A program made the position numbers and the translations under genes. The notes under the pieces are model-generated. The model was not told the origin of the DNA and did no database searches. It saw nothing but the letters and a program-made list of their open reading frames with translations. Shown here one piece after another: positions 18,137-26,556 of a stretch of 64,000 bases of DNA; positions within the stretch are counted from its first letter, which is position 1, and each line of letters starts with the position of its first letter. Origin of the DNA: Rubrolithibacter danxiaensis (GTDB lineage Bacteria > Bacteroidota > Bacteroidia > Sphingobacteriales > Sphingobacteriaceae); assembly GCF_047272945.1 (NCBI RefSeq), contig NZ_JBKOPS010000003.1, positions 352,865 through 416,864 of the forward strand. Reading direction: 5' to 3'.

Positions 18137-19096
18137 ATGAAAAAATATACATATACAGAAAAAAAAGATACCCGTTCAGGTTTTGGTGCCGGATTACTGG
18201 AAGCAGGAAAGAAGAACCCGGAAGTAGTGGCCTTGTGCGCCGACCTTGTTGGATCTTTAAAGATGGATGCTTTTATCAAAGAGTTTCCTGAACGTTTTTT
18301 TCAGATTGGTATTGCAGAAGCCAATATGATTGGTATAGCAGCAGGATTAACTATTGGAGGAAAAATTCCTTTTACCGGCACCTTTGCCAACTTTTCTACG
18401 GGCAGGGTTTATGATCAGATACGTCAATCGGTAGCTTACTCAGGAAAAAATGTGAAAATATGCGCTTCACATGCGGGCTTAACTTTAGGAGAAGACGGAG
18501 CAACACACCAGATTCTTGAAGACATCGGCCTGATGAAGATGCTTCCGGGAATGACGGTAATCAATACATGCGATTATAACCAGACCAAAGCAGCAACTAT
18601 CGCAATAGCAGAACACGAGGGTCCGGTTTACTTACGTTTTGGCCGCCCCGTAATACCTGTTTTTACAGATCCCGATCAGAAATTTGAAATTGGCAAAGCC
18701 TGGATGGTAAATGAAGGAACTGATGTAACTATTATTGCGACCGGCCACCTGGTATGGGAAGCTATTCTTGCAGGAGAACAACTGGCAGAAATGGGCATCA
18801 ATGCCGAGATAATCAATATACATACAATAAAACCTTTAGACGAAGAAGCTGTTCTAAAATCGGTTGCTAAAACAGGCTGCGTGGTAACTGCCGAAGAACA
18901 TAACCGTTTGGGAGGACTGGGAGACAGTGTAGCGCAGGTTCTTATTAAAAACAATCCTGTTCCACAGGAATATATTGCGGTAGATGACAGTTTCGGAGAA
19001 AGCGGAGTACCAGCCGAGCTAATGAAAAAATACGGTTTGGATGCCGAACATATAATCGAAGCTGCTCAAAAAGCAATCAGCAGAAAAAGAAAATAA
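18137..19096 (+). CDS. Transketolase, C-terminal (pyrimidine-binding) subunit
   Basis: This is the second half of the split transketolase, 319 residues. It holds the pyrimidine-binding domain (about 1-170, with the catalytic Glu in QIGIAEANMIGIAAG) and the C-terminal transketolase domain (about 185-310, with TAEEHNRLGGLGD). It forms the active enzyme with the upstream gene's product. The same operon appears to continue into the ECF sigma factor 40 bp downstream, though that gap could hold a separate promoter. Confidence 0.95.
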   Translation: MKKYTYTEKKDTRSGFGAGLLEAGKKNPEVVALCADLVGSLKMDAFIKEFPERFFQIGIAEANMIGIAAGLTIGGKIPFTGTFANFSTGRVYDQIRQSVAYSGKNVKICASHAGLTLGEDGATHQILEDIGLMKMLPGMTVINTCDYNQTKAATIAIAEHEGPVYLRFGRPVIPVFTDPDQKFEIGKAWMVNEGTDVTIIATGHLVWEAILAGEQLAEMGINAEIINIHTIKPLDEEAVLKSVAKTGCVVTAEEHNRLGGLGDSVAQVLIKNNPVPQEYIAVDDSFGESGVPAELMKKYGLDAEHIIEAAQKAISRKRK

Positions 19097-19136
19097 GGAT
19101 TACACAATCCCCAAAGTATTTATTCCAATACAATAC

Positions 19137-19688
19137 ATGAAGCAGGCTGAAGATTCAGAAATATTAAAAAAGTTTGCTAATGAAAGCACTCGCACTGAAG
19201 CCTTCAACCTGCTTCTTCAAAAATACCAGCAAAAGATTTACTGGCATGTTCGCCGGCTGGTAATTGATCATGACGATGCAGATGATCTGGTTCAGGAAGT
19301 TTTTATAAAGGTTTGGAAAAACCTTGGAAACTTTAGAAATGATTCTCAACTTTATACCTGGCTGTATCGCATTGCTACCAATGAATGCATTACATTTCTG
19401 AATAAAAAGAAACAAAAAAACAATATTTCATTGGATGAAGTAGCACCTGCCCTATCCAATTCCTTATCCAGCGGAAGCTATTTTAATGGAGATAAAGCCC
19501 AACTGAAGCTTCAACAAGCACTTTTAACGTTACCTGAGAAGCAACGGCTGGTTTTTAATATGAAATATTTTGACGATTTGAAATATGAAGAGATCTCGGA
19601 AATAGTAGGAACAAGTGTCGGCGCATTAAAAGCATCTTTCCATATTGCTGTTAAAAAAATAGAACAATACTTTTTAAATACTGATTAA
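19137..19688 (+). CDS. ECF-type RNA polymerase sigma factor
   Basis: This is a 183-residue sigma-70 family extracytoplasmic-function factor. Region 2 is at about 22-90, including HDDADDLVQEVFIKVWKNL and the TWLYRIATNECITFLNKKK segment. Region 4 is at about 125-178, with the helix-turn-helix LKYEEISEIVGTSVGALKASFH. It directs RNA polymerase to alternative promoters, probably in answer to an envelope signal. The next two genes, a one-helix membrane protein and a Spy-like periplasmic protein, look like its regulatory partners, but no experiment supports this pairing here. Confidence 0.95.
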   Translation: MKQAEDSEILKKFANESTRTEAFNLLLQKYQQKIYWHVRRLVIDHDDADDLVQEVFIKVWKNLGNFRNDSQLYTWLYRIATNECITFLNKKKQKNNISLDEVAPALSNSLSSGSYFNGDKAQLKLQQALLTLPEKQRLVFNMKYFDDLKYEEISEIVGTSVGALKASFHIAVKKIEQYFLNTD

Positions 19689-19719
19689 ACCTTTAGAGTA
19701 AAAATAAATCAGAATAAGT

Positions 19720-20259
19720 ATGGATTTGGAAAATACACACGAGGACTGGGAAAAAGACATTCCAAAACATCTGGGAGTAGGAAAAGAAAATCCATTTACT
19801 GTTCCTGAAAATTACTTTAAAACATTAACCGAAAGTATTGAAGCATCGCTTGCAGCAGAAAGACTAAAAGAAATTGCGGGGAATGACGGCTTTACTGTTC
19901 CTGAGAATTACTTTGACCTTTTGAATGAAAAAATACTTAACAAAGTTAAGGTAAATGCAGAACCGGCGATTACAGTTAAATTATTTAGAACCAATTGGAT
20001 AAAATATGCAGCGGCTGCATGTGTAACTTTTGTTGCAGCTATCACATTTTATCTTAGTAATCACACTAAAGATCCGATAGAAGCGGGGCTAAATCAGGTA
20101 CAGGATCAAGACATTGTAAATTATTTGAAAGTTAACAGTGATCCCGGAGATACCAGGTTTATAATAGAAAACATTAATTTAGATAATACTTTTACAGATA
20201 TTAGGAAAGAAATTTCTGAAGAAGACCTGGAAGAATATATCAATACTACTAACTTATAG
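19720..20259 (+). CDS. Single-pass membrane protein, candidate anti-sigma factor
   Basis: The 179-residue protein has no signal peptide. The cytoplasmic N-terminal half carries a duplicated motif, PFTVPENYF at 25-33 and GFTVPENYF at 57-65. One transmembrane helix (about 94-113) and a short acidic extracytoplasmic tail follow. It starts 31 bp after the sigma factor gene. Position and topology fit an anti-sigma factor, but no zinc-binding anti-sigma motif is seen. The role is inferred from neighbourhood only. Confidence 0.7.
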   Translation: MDLENTHEDWEKDIPKHLGVGKENPFTVPENYFKTLTESIEASLAAERLKEIAGNDGFTVPENYFDLLNEKILNKVKVNAEPAITVKLFRTNWIKYAAAACVTFVAAITFYLSNHTKDPIEAGLNQVQDQDIVNYLKVNSDPGDTRFIIENINLDNTFTDIRKEISEEDLEEYINTTNL

Positions 20260-20270
20260 AACGGCAAATA

Positions 20271-20687
20271 ATGAGATTGTTTTTTTGTATATTGTTTAGT
20301 GTAATCTTTATTGGCAGTGCACACAGCCAGGATAAACAAGATCGTATTAAACGGATAGAAGCTCTTAAAGCTGCCTATATAACTAAAAAGTTAGACCTTA
20401 CACCTGATGAAGCAAAGGGGTTTTGGCCTGTTTACAATAATTATCAGCATGAAATCAGTAACCTGTACCGGCAAAAAAGGCAAAATCAGTTTAACCACAG
20501 AGAGAATCCAAAAGAAGCTTTAAGCAACGACATGGATTATGACAACAAGATTCTCGATGTAAAGAAAAAGTACCAAAAAGAGTTCTCCCGAATTTTACCC
20601 GCTCAAAAAGTGCTTGATCTGTACAATGCAGAACGCGAATTCAGGGAAGAACTTATAAAAGAGTTAAGAGACCGGCGAAAAGAATAA
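20271..20687 (+). CDS. Spy/CpxP-like periplasmic protein, possible sensor for the ECF sigma factor
   Basis: The 138-residue protein has a signal peptide (1-19, ending HSQ) and a helical, highly charged mature part. Residues 41-58 (LDLTPDEAKGFWPVYNNY) match the LTxxQ-type repeat motif of Spy/CpxP/ZraP-like proteins, which are periplasmic chaperones or stress sensors. It follows the candidate anti-sigma gene by 11 bp and is followed by a strong terminator, so the sigma, membrane and Spy-like genes end one transcription unit. Confidence 0.75.
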   Translation: MRLFFCILFSVIFIGSAHSQDKQDRIKRIEALKAAYITKKLDLTPDEAKGFWPVYNNYQHEISNLYRQKRQNQFNHRENPKEALSNDMDYDNKILDVKKKYQKEFSRILPAQKVLDLYNAEREFREELIKELRDRRKE

Positions 20688-20697
20688 TTTCAACACG

Positions 20698-20726
20698 AAA
20701 GCCTTCAGATAAACCTGGAGGCTTTT
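20698..20726 (+). terminator. Rho-independent terminator of the sigma-factor operon
   Basis: An 11-bp stem (AAAGCCTTCAG at 20698-20708 with CTGGAGGCTTT at 20715-20725, one G-T wobble) has a 6-nt loop and is followed by a T run. It begins 10 bp after the stop codon at 20687. Confidence 0.8.
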
Positions 20727-20727
20727 G

Positions 20728-20735
20728 TACTTTTG
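20728..20735 (+). promoter_or_regulatory. Putative -7 box before the aminotransferase gene
   Basis: TACTTTTG is an exact match to TAnnTTTG, immediately after the terminator and 3 bp before the ATG at 20739. A leaderless or very short-leader transcript would result. Confidence 0.45.
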
Positions 20736-20738
20736 CAC

Positions 20739-21932
20739 ATGCTTAGCAATAAACAGCTGTTTCTTTTAAATAATGCCCAAACTTCTTCGTCGCCACGTTT
20801 AATAGAAATTGAACGTGCGGAAGGAAACTACCTTTACTCACCGGAAAACAAACCTTATTTAGACCTGGTTTCGGGCTTTGCCGTTAGCAATATTGGCCAT
20901 CGTCATCCCCGGGTGGTTAAAGCAATAAAAGACCAGGTTGATAAATACCTGCACCTGACAGTTTATGGAGAATTCGTACAGGCTCCGCAGGTACTTTTCG
21001 CTGAAAAACTGATTTCCATCCTACCAGAAAAGTTAAACTCTGTTTATTTTGTTAATTCAGGTGCCGAAGCAACCGAAGGCGCTTTAAAACTGGCAAAAAG
21101 ATATACAGGCAAATCTCGTATTATTTCTTTTTATAACTCTTACCACGGCAGTACACAAGGCGCCTTAAGCGTGATGGGAAACGAGTACTACAAACAGGCA
21201 TATCGCCCGCTTTTACCTGATATCCATTTTATTCATCACAATAATTTACAGGACCTGGAATTTATTGATAACGAAACATCCTGCGTTATAATTGAAACTA
21301 TCCAGGGAGAAGCAGGAATACGAGTACCTGACTACAGGTACATGAAAGCATTACGAAAAAGATGTGATGAAACCGGCGCTCTTTTGATATTGGATGAAAT
21401 CCAAACTGGTTTTGGACGAACCGGAAAATTATTCGGATTTGAATTGTATGATATTGTTCCTGATATTTTACTTCTTGCCAAAGGTATGGGCGGCGGTATG
21501 CCCATCGGCGCTTTTATAGCGGATAAAAATATAATGGATGCACTGAAAGAAAATCCTATTCTCGGGCACATTACCACTTTCGGGGGGCACCCGGTCAGCT
21601 GTGCTGCCGGACTGGCAACATTATCAGTTATTTTAGAAGAAAATCTTACACATACAGTTAATCAAAAAGAACAACTTTTCAGAACTTTATTAGTTCATCC
21701 GGAAATAAAAGAACTTCGTGGAAAAGGCCTGATGCTTGCCGTACAGCTTAGTACATTTAAGCTGGTAGAAGAAGTTTCAAAGCAATGTGCTGAAGATGGC
21801 CTGATTATTGACTGGTTCTTACACTGTGATACAGCTCTGCGCATTGCGCCCCCGCTAACCATTACAGAAGATGAAATTAAAAAAGCATGTTCAATTATAC
21901 TAAATGCATTAAATAAAGCTGAGAAAACTTAA
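20739..21932 (+). CDS. Class III (acetylornithine/ornithine-type) aminotransferase
   Basis: This PLP-dependent aminotransferase of 397 residues belongs to the class III group, which includes acetylornithine, ornithine and 4-aminobutyrate aminotransferases. Motifs are VNSGAEATEGALKLAKRYTG, ILDEIQTGFGRTG (the Asp that binds the PLP pyridine nitrogen) and LAKGMGGGMPIGAF with the Schiff-base lysine. An in-frame TTG at 20733 lies inside the -7 box, so the ATG at 20739 is chosen. No arginine-biosynthesis genes are adjacent, so the substrate cannot be settled. Confidence 0.9.
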   Translation: MLSNKQLFLLNNAQTSSSPRLIEIERAEGNYLYSPENKPYLDLVSGFAVSNIGHRHPRVVKAIKDQVDKYLHLTVYGEFVQAPQVLFAEKLISILPEKLNSVYFVNSGAEATEGALKLAKRYTGKSRIISFYNSYHGSTQGALSVMGNEYYKQAYRPLLPDIHFIHHNNLQDLEFIDNETSCVIIETIQGEAGIRVPDYRYMKALRKRCDETGALLILDEIQTGFGRTGKLFGFELYDIVPDILLLAKGMGGGMPIGAFIADKNIMDALKENPILGHITTFGGHPVSCAAGLATLSVILEENLTHTVNQKEQLFRTLLVHPEIKELRGKGLMLAVQLSTFKLVEEVSKQCAEDGLIIDWFLHCDTALRIAPPLTITEDEIKKACSIILNALNKAEKT

Positions 21933-22075
21933 TTTATTTTTACCTTTACAGGGGATTGAATTTTAGCACTTACCTATCATACAATCCCATAGAAATTAAA
22001 TAAGAAATAGTACCTTTAATGGTAAAAGCAAAATCAGGCATTGATTTTGGAACGGCAGTTTCTTCAAATCTGAAT

Positions 22076-22107
22076 TTCTCGTCACCACGTTAATAAACAG
22101 ACGAGAA
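22076..22107 (+). promoter_or_regulatory. Leader hairpin upstream of the DUF4290 gene
   Basis: TTCTCGTC (22076-22083) pairs perfectly with GACGAGAA (22100-22107) in the 203-bp gap before the DUF4290-murA pair. It may be a structured leader; nothing else shows a known riboswitch class. Confidence 0.3.
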
Positions 22108-22135
22108 TCCGTTTAAAATTACAGAAAAAACGAAA

Positions 22136-22822
22136 ATGAATTTTGACTACAATAGTACAAGGAAAAAACTGATCCTTGCTGAATATGGACGTAATGTGCA
22201 AAATATGGTAGCTTATATCTGCACATTGCCAACGAAAGAAGAAAGAAACAAACATGCCCAGGTAGTTATCGATCTGATGGGATTTTTAAATCCTCACCTG
22301 CGGGATGTGGCTGATTTCAAGCATAAACTGTGGGACCATCTACATATAATTTCGGATTTTAAGATTGATGTAGACTCACCCTATCCGAAGCCGAGCCCGG
22401 AAGCTATACATTTAAAACCAGAGCCTTTAAGTTATCCTAATCAGCGTATAAAATACAAGCATTATGGAAAAACTAATGAGCTGATGATAGAGAAGGCAAA
22501 AAAAATTGCCGATCCTGAGAGAAGGCAACACATGATACAAGCCATAGCTAACTTCATGAAAATGGCTTATGTTACCTGGAATAAAGATACGGTTGCAGAC
22601 GAAACTATCTTAAACGACCTCAGAGAACTTTCAAAAGGAGAGCTTGAAATTCAGGAAAACCTAAATTTAAATAAGGTAGAAATCAGGACTACTGCCCCGG
22701 GAACGCGTTCGAAAAATACCAATCAGAACAATAATAACAATAACAGAAATAACCGGACAGGAAGTAGCAACAACAGAAACCAGGGAAATAACCGTCAAAG
22801 AAACGCCGGCAAACGGTATTAA
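22136..22822 (+). CDS. DUF4290 family protein
   Basis: This 228-residue Bacteroidota-specific protein belongs to the DUF4290 family. The domain covers about residues 1-180, and the C-terminus is a low-complexity tail of Asn, Arg and Gly. No signal peptide is present, so it is probably cytoplasmic; the basic tail suggests nucleic-acid or ribosome contact, but that is a guess. The gene lies 28 bp upstream of murA, a pairing that is conserved in Bacteroidota and hints at a role near peptidoglycan synthesis. The biochemical function is unknown. Confidence 0.85.
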   Translation: MNFDYNSTRKKLILAEYGRNVQNMVAYICTLPTKEERNKHAQVVIDLMGFLNPHLRDVADFKHKLWDHLHIISDFKIDVDSPYPKPSPEAIHLKPEPLSYPNQRIKYKHYGKTNELMIEKAKKIADPERRQHMIQAIANFMKMAYVTWNKDTVADETILNDLRELSKGELEIQENLNLNKVEIRTTAPGTRSKNTNQNNNNNNRNNRTGSSNNRNQGNNRQRNAGKRY

Positions 22823-22850
22823 TTAATTTTCTGATATTTATACTAATACC

Positions 22851-24176
22851 ATGAACGCTTTTAAAATTCAGGGAGGAAAAGTTTTACGCGGCGAAATTAT
22901 TCCTCAAGGTGCAAAAAACGAAGCTCTTCAAGTAATTTCTGCAGTTCTGCTAACAGAAGAAAAAGTAACAATCAGCAATATTCCCGATATTAAAGATGTC
23001 AATAAGCTAATTGAACTTTTAGGCGATCTTGGGGTAACAATAAACCGACTTAACAAAGACACCTATACATTTGAAGCAAAAAATATAAACCTTGAACATT
23101 TCCAATCGCAGGAGTTCAAATCGAAAGGCGGTGGATTGAGAGGTTCAATTATGATTGTGGGACCACTTTTGGCCCGTTTCGGAAAAGCTTCGATACCGAA
23201 ACCAGGCGGGGACAAAATTGGCCGCCGACGCCTCGACACCCACTTTTTAGGTTTTGAAAAATTAGGTGCACAATTTAATTATAATCCAGAAACCGGTTTC
23301 TTTAACGTTGATGCAACAAATCTTAACGGAACCTATATCTTACTCGACGAGGCATCTGTTACCGGTACAGCAAATATTGTAATGGCTGCAGTACTTGCAA
23401 AAGGAACAACTACTATTTACAATGCTGCCTGCGAACCCTACTTACAGCAATTATGCAAAATGCTGAACCGGATGGGCGCACGTATTTCAGGCATCGGATC
23501 TAACCTGTTAAACATTGAAGGAGTAGATTCTCTGGGAGGAACAGAACACCGCTTACTTCCTGACATGATCGAGATCGGATCATTTATTGGCCTTGCAGCA
23601 ATGACCGGTTCTGAGATTACTATTAAAGATGTACAGTTTAAAGAATTAGGAATCATTCCGGATGTATTCAAACGCCTGGGAATACAATTTGAATTAAGAG
23701 GAGATGATATTTATATCCCTTCTCAATCCACTTACGAAATAGAAACATTTATAGACGGTTCGATCATGACCATTGCCGATGCCCCGTGGCCCGGCTTTAC
23801 ACCTGATCTTTTAAGTATAATCCTTGTTATTGCAACGCAGGCAAAAGGGAACGTACTTATACATCAGAAAATGTTTGAAAGCCGTTTGTTCTTCGTGGAT
23901 AAACTGATTGATATGGGCGCCCAGATCATTTTATGTGATCCGCACCGTGCTACTGTTATCGGGCTTAATAAACAAGTACAGCTGCGTGGTATAGAGATGA
24001 CCTCTCCTGATATAAGGGCAGGTGTTTCCCTGTTAATTGCAGCACTATCTGCAAGCGGTACTTCTGTAATACACAATATTGAACAGATTGAGCGGGGCTA
24101 CCAGGACATTGATGTTCGATTAAAAGCACTAGGGGCAGATATTACGCGTATTGATGCACTGCCAAAGTCCCACTAA
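22851..24176 (+). CDS. murA: UDP-N-acetylglucosamine 1-carboxyvinyltransferase
   Basis: MurA catalyses the first committed step of peptidoglycan synthesis, transfer of enolpyruvate from PEP to UDP-GlcNAc. The 441-residue protein covers both EPSP-synthase-like domains, with GGKVLRGEI, the NE pair of GAKNEAL at about 20-26, and GGGLRGSIMIVGPLLARFG. The catalytic-loop residue is Asp121 (PGGDKIG), whereas most bacteria have the fosfomycin-targeted Cys (Cys115 in E. coli). Asp at this position is known to keep activity and to prevent alkylation by fosfomycin. A convergent stem-loop follows the stop codon. Confidence 0.96.
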   Translation: MNAFKIQGGKVLRGEIIPQGAKNEALQVISAVLLTEEKVTISNIPDIKDVNKLIELLGDLGVTINRLNKDTYTFEAKNINLEHFQSQEFKSKGGGLRGSIMIVGPLLARFGKASIPKPGGDKIGRRRLDTHFLGFEKLGAQFNYNPETGFFNVDATNLNGTYILLDEASVTGTANIVMAAVLAKGTTTIYNAACEPYLQQLCKMLNRMGARISGIGSNLLNIEGVDSLGGTEHRLLPDMIEIGSFIGLAAMTGSEITIKDVQFKELGIIPDVFKRLGIQFELRGDDIYIPSQSTYEIETFIDGSIMTIADAPWPGFTPDLLSIILVIATQAKGNVLIHQKMFESRLFFVDKLIDMGAQIILCDPHRATVIGLNKQVQLRGIEMTSPDIRAGVSLLIAALSASGTSVIHNIEQIERGYQDIDVRLKALGADITRIDALPKSH

Positions 24177-24181
24177 GAAAG

Positions 24182-24219
24182 ACTGCACTCGTTGAAATAA
24201 AAATTTTAGCGAGTGCAGT
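24182..24219. terminator. Stem-loop between convergent murA and the CBS-type gene
   Basis: ACTGCACTCG (24182-24191) pairs perfectly with CGAGTGCAGT (24210-24219) around an 18-nt AT-rich loop, starting 5 bp after the murA stop codon and touching the stop codon of the opposite gene. It probably ends transcription from both sides; the T tracts are weak. Confidence 0.55.
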
Positions 24220-25580
24220 TATACCGAAATAGCATTGATAATATCAAATTGGGTAATAATTTCCAGTTTACCCATCTCATCTTCCAGCAATACAGCACTA
24301 TTTTCCTTATTAATCATAGAAGATAGCTTATCAATAGACGTATTAAGATCCACAAAAGGAAAAGGCGGAGTCATTATTTCTTCAACCTTGGCTGATTTCG
24401 CGGATGGGTTCTCAAGTAAAGAATTCAGAATATCACTTTCTGTAATCTTTCCTATAACTTTTCCGTGTTGAGTAACAGGAAGCTGTGAAATATTCAGCGT
24501 CTTAATTGTATTAATAGCTTCCAGTATTGTCTTTTCACAGTCAATAGTTATTATTTCCTGTCGTTCACGTTTAGCAAGAATTGATTTTGCAGTTAACTTT
24601 TCATCCTGCAAAAAGCCTCTTTCCCTCAGCCAGTCTTCGTTAAACATTTTCCCCATGTAGCGAGAGCCATGATCATGAAATACAACTACAACAACATCAT
24701 CTTTCTTTAACCGGTCTTTCAACTGCAGCAAGCCTGCCACCGCGGCTCCTGCAGAATTGCCAACAAATATTCCTTCTTTCCGTGCAATCTCACGGGTCAT
24801 CAGAGCAGCATCCTTATCAGTAACTTTCTCGAAATGATCGATGACATTGAAGTTAACGTTTTGGGGAAGAAAGTCTTCCCCGATTCCTTCTGTTATATAC
24901 GGATAAATTTCATTTTTATCAAAGATCCCTGTTTCCTTATACTTTTTAAAAACAGAACCATAACTATCAATTCCCCAAACTTTAATTGCGGGATTTTTCT
25001 CTTTCAAATATTTACCTGCACCGGAAATGGTACCTCCTGTTCCAACTCCCACTACCAAATGAGTAATCTTCCCTTCTGTCTGCTCCCAGATTTCAGGGCC
25101 GGTTTGCTCATAATTTGCCTGCGTATTTGATAAATTATCGTATTGATTTGGTTTCCATGAATTAGGCACTTCCCTCTCCAGCCGTGAAGAAACAGAGTAG
25201 TAAGATCGAGGATCTTCGGGATCTACATTAGTTGGACAAACAATGACTTCCGCACCGAACGCCCGTAAAGCATCTGTTTTCTCTTTCGATTGTTTATCCG
25301 TAGTGGTAAAAATACATTTGTACCCTTTTATGACTGCTGCAATTGCCAGTCCCATTCCGGTATTTCCTGAAGTTCCCTCAATAATAGTCCCTCCAGGCTT
25401 TAACCGACCGTCCCTCTCTGCATCCTCTATCATTTTCAGGGCCATCCTGTCTTTTATTGAATTACCTGGATTAGTAGTTTCAATCTTGGCTAAAACGGTA
25501 GCTTTAACATCTTTAGTTAACCTGTTTAATTTAACCAAAGGTGTATTGCCGATAGTTTCAAGAATATTATTGTACCACAT
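24219..25580 (-). CDS. PLP-dependent cystathionine beta-synthase/cysteine synthase with CBS pair
   Basis: This is a 453-residue fold-type II PLP enzyme. The N-terminal catalytic domain (about 1-320) has the Schiff-base lysine K43 in NPGNSIKDRMA, the substrate loop EGTSGNTGMGLA and the phosphate-binding GTGGTISG loop. The C-terminal part (about 335-450) is a pair of CBS domains, which in this family sense adenosyl ligands and regulate activity. The domain order is that of cystathionine beta-synthase; cysteine synthase activity cannot be excluded from sequence. The gene is a single transcription unit or is cotranscribed with the upstream AMP nucleosidase gene, 64 bp away. Confidence 0.9.
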   Translation of the reverse strand: MWYNNILETIGNTPLVKLNRLTKDVKATVLAKIETTNPGNSIKDRMALKMIEDAERDGRLKPGGTIIEGTSGNTGMGLAIAAVIKGYKCIFTTTDKQSKEKTDALRAFGAEVIVCPTNVDPEDPRSYYSVSSRLEREVPNSWKPNQYDNLSNTQANYEQTGPEIWEQTEGKITHLVVGVGTGGTISGAGKYLKEKNPAIKVWGIDSYGSVFKKYKETGIFDKNEIYPYITEGIGEDFLPQNVNFNVIDHFEKVTDKDAALMTREIARKEGIFVGNSAGAAVAGLLQLKDRLKKDDVVVVVFHDHGSRYMGKMFNEDWLRERGFLQDEKLTAKSILAKRERQEIITIDCEKTILEAINTIKTLNISQLPVTQHGKVIGKITESDILNSLLENPSAKSAKVEEIMTPPFPFVDLNTSIDKLSSMINKENSAVLLEDEMGKLEIITQFDIINAISV

Positions 25581-25644
25581 AATATCAAATGTAATAATTT
25601 GAGTTAGCTAAAAGAGCAGCGAAGGAAATTCGCAGAACTTAATA

Positions 25645-26508
25645 TTAAAATTTCAAATGCTTAACTGTCAAGCCATTGTTTATCAACTGCTTTAACGATT
25701 CGATACCAATTTTCAAATGCGTTTCAACATATTGCTCTGTAACGCCTGAATCACTTTCTGTTGTTTTTACCCCTTCGGGAATCATGGGTTGATCGGAAAC
25801 CAGAAGCAATGCACCTGTAGGAATTTTATTTGCAAAACCAGCAGTAAAAATTGTGGCTGTTTCCATATCAATAGCCATAGTTCGCAAAGACTTCAGATAT
25901 TTTTTAAAATTTTTATCATGCTCCCACACCCGCCGGTTGGTGGTATAAACCGTCCCGGTCCAATAATCCCGGGAATGATCGCGAATAGTGGTTGAAATGG
26001 CTTTTTGCAAAGCAAAAGCGGGAAGAGCTGGTACTAACAGAGGAAAATAATCGTTCGAAGTCCCTTCGCCGCGAATGGCAGCAATCGGTAAAATAAGATC
26101 TCCAAGCTTATTCTTCTTTTTTAAACCTCCGCATTTACCGAGAAACAAAACTGCCTTGGGATTGATAGCACCTAAAAGATCCATCATTGTTGCAGCCAGA
26201 GGGCTTCCCATGCCAAAATTAATAATAGTTATTCCTGCCGCAGAAACGCTTTGCATCGGCTTATCAATTCCCATTATAGGTGTATTGTTGTGCCATTCGG
26301 AAAACAACTGCAGGTATTTTGAAAAATTGGTAAGCAATATAAAATCAGTAAACTGATCTAAAGGCCGGCCTGTATAGCGGGGCAGCCAATTGTTAACAAT
26401 GTCCTTTTTAGTCTTTAATCCTTTTTTTACAGGCGTTTCAACTTCTTTTAAAGTTTTTGACCGGCCGGCAACTTCTGCATCCTGTTTTACTTCTTTTTCT
26501 TCATTCAT
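25645..26508 (-). CDS. amn: AMP nucleosidase
   Basis: This is a 287-residue nucleoside phosphorylase-fold enzyme of the short AMP nucleosidase type found in Bacteroidota; it hydrolyses AMP to adenine and ribose 5-phosphate. The phosphorylase core includes ITIINFGMGSPLAATMMDLL and KAVLFLGKCGGLK near residues 90-130, and the MAIDMETATIFTAGF segment near residue 215. A charged, Lys-rich N-terminal extension of about 35 residues precedes the core. The long N-terminal regulatory domain of the E. coli enzyme is absent, which is normal for this group. Confidence 0.88.
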   Translation of the reverse strand: MNEEKEVKQDAEVAGRSKTLKEVETPVKKGLKTKKDIVNNWLPRYTGRPLDQFTDFILLTNFSKYLQLFSEWHNNTPIMGIDKPMQSVSAAGITIINFGMGSPLAATMMDLLGAINPKAVLFLGKCGGLKKKNKLGDLILPIAAIRGEGTSNDYFPLLVPALPAFALQKAISTTIRDHSRDYWTGTVYTTNRRVWEHDKNFKKYLKSLRTMAIDMETATIFTAGFANKIPTGALLLVSDQPMIPEGVKTTESDSGVTEQYVETHLKIGIESLKQLINNGLTVKHLKF

Positions 26509-26525
26509 AGAAACCTATTACAAAT

Positions 26526-26555
26526 AAAAAACCCCGATTTTGATTCGGGGTTTTT
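26526..26555 (-). terminator. Rho-independent terminator of the clpP-clpX transcript
   Basis: Arms AAAAAACCCCGA (26526-26537) and TCGGGGTTTTT (26545-26555) form a strong stem with T runs on both sides. On the minus strand it begins one base after the clpX stop codon. Confidence 0.88.
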
Positions 26556-26556
26556 A

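Noticed and set aside
17253..19096. Transketolase split by a frameshift
   Set aside because: The two halves are complete domains with their own starts and a 38-bp spacer; split transketolases are normal in this phylum.
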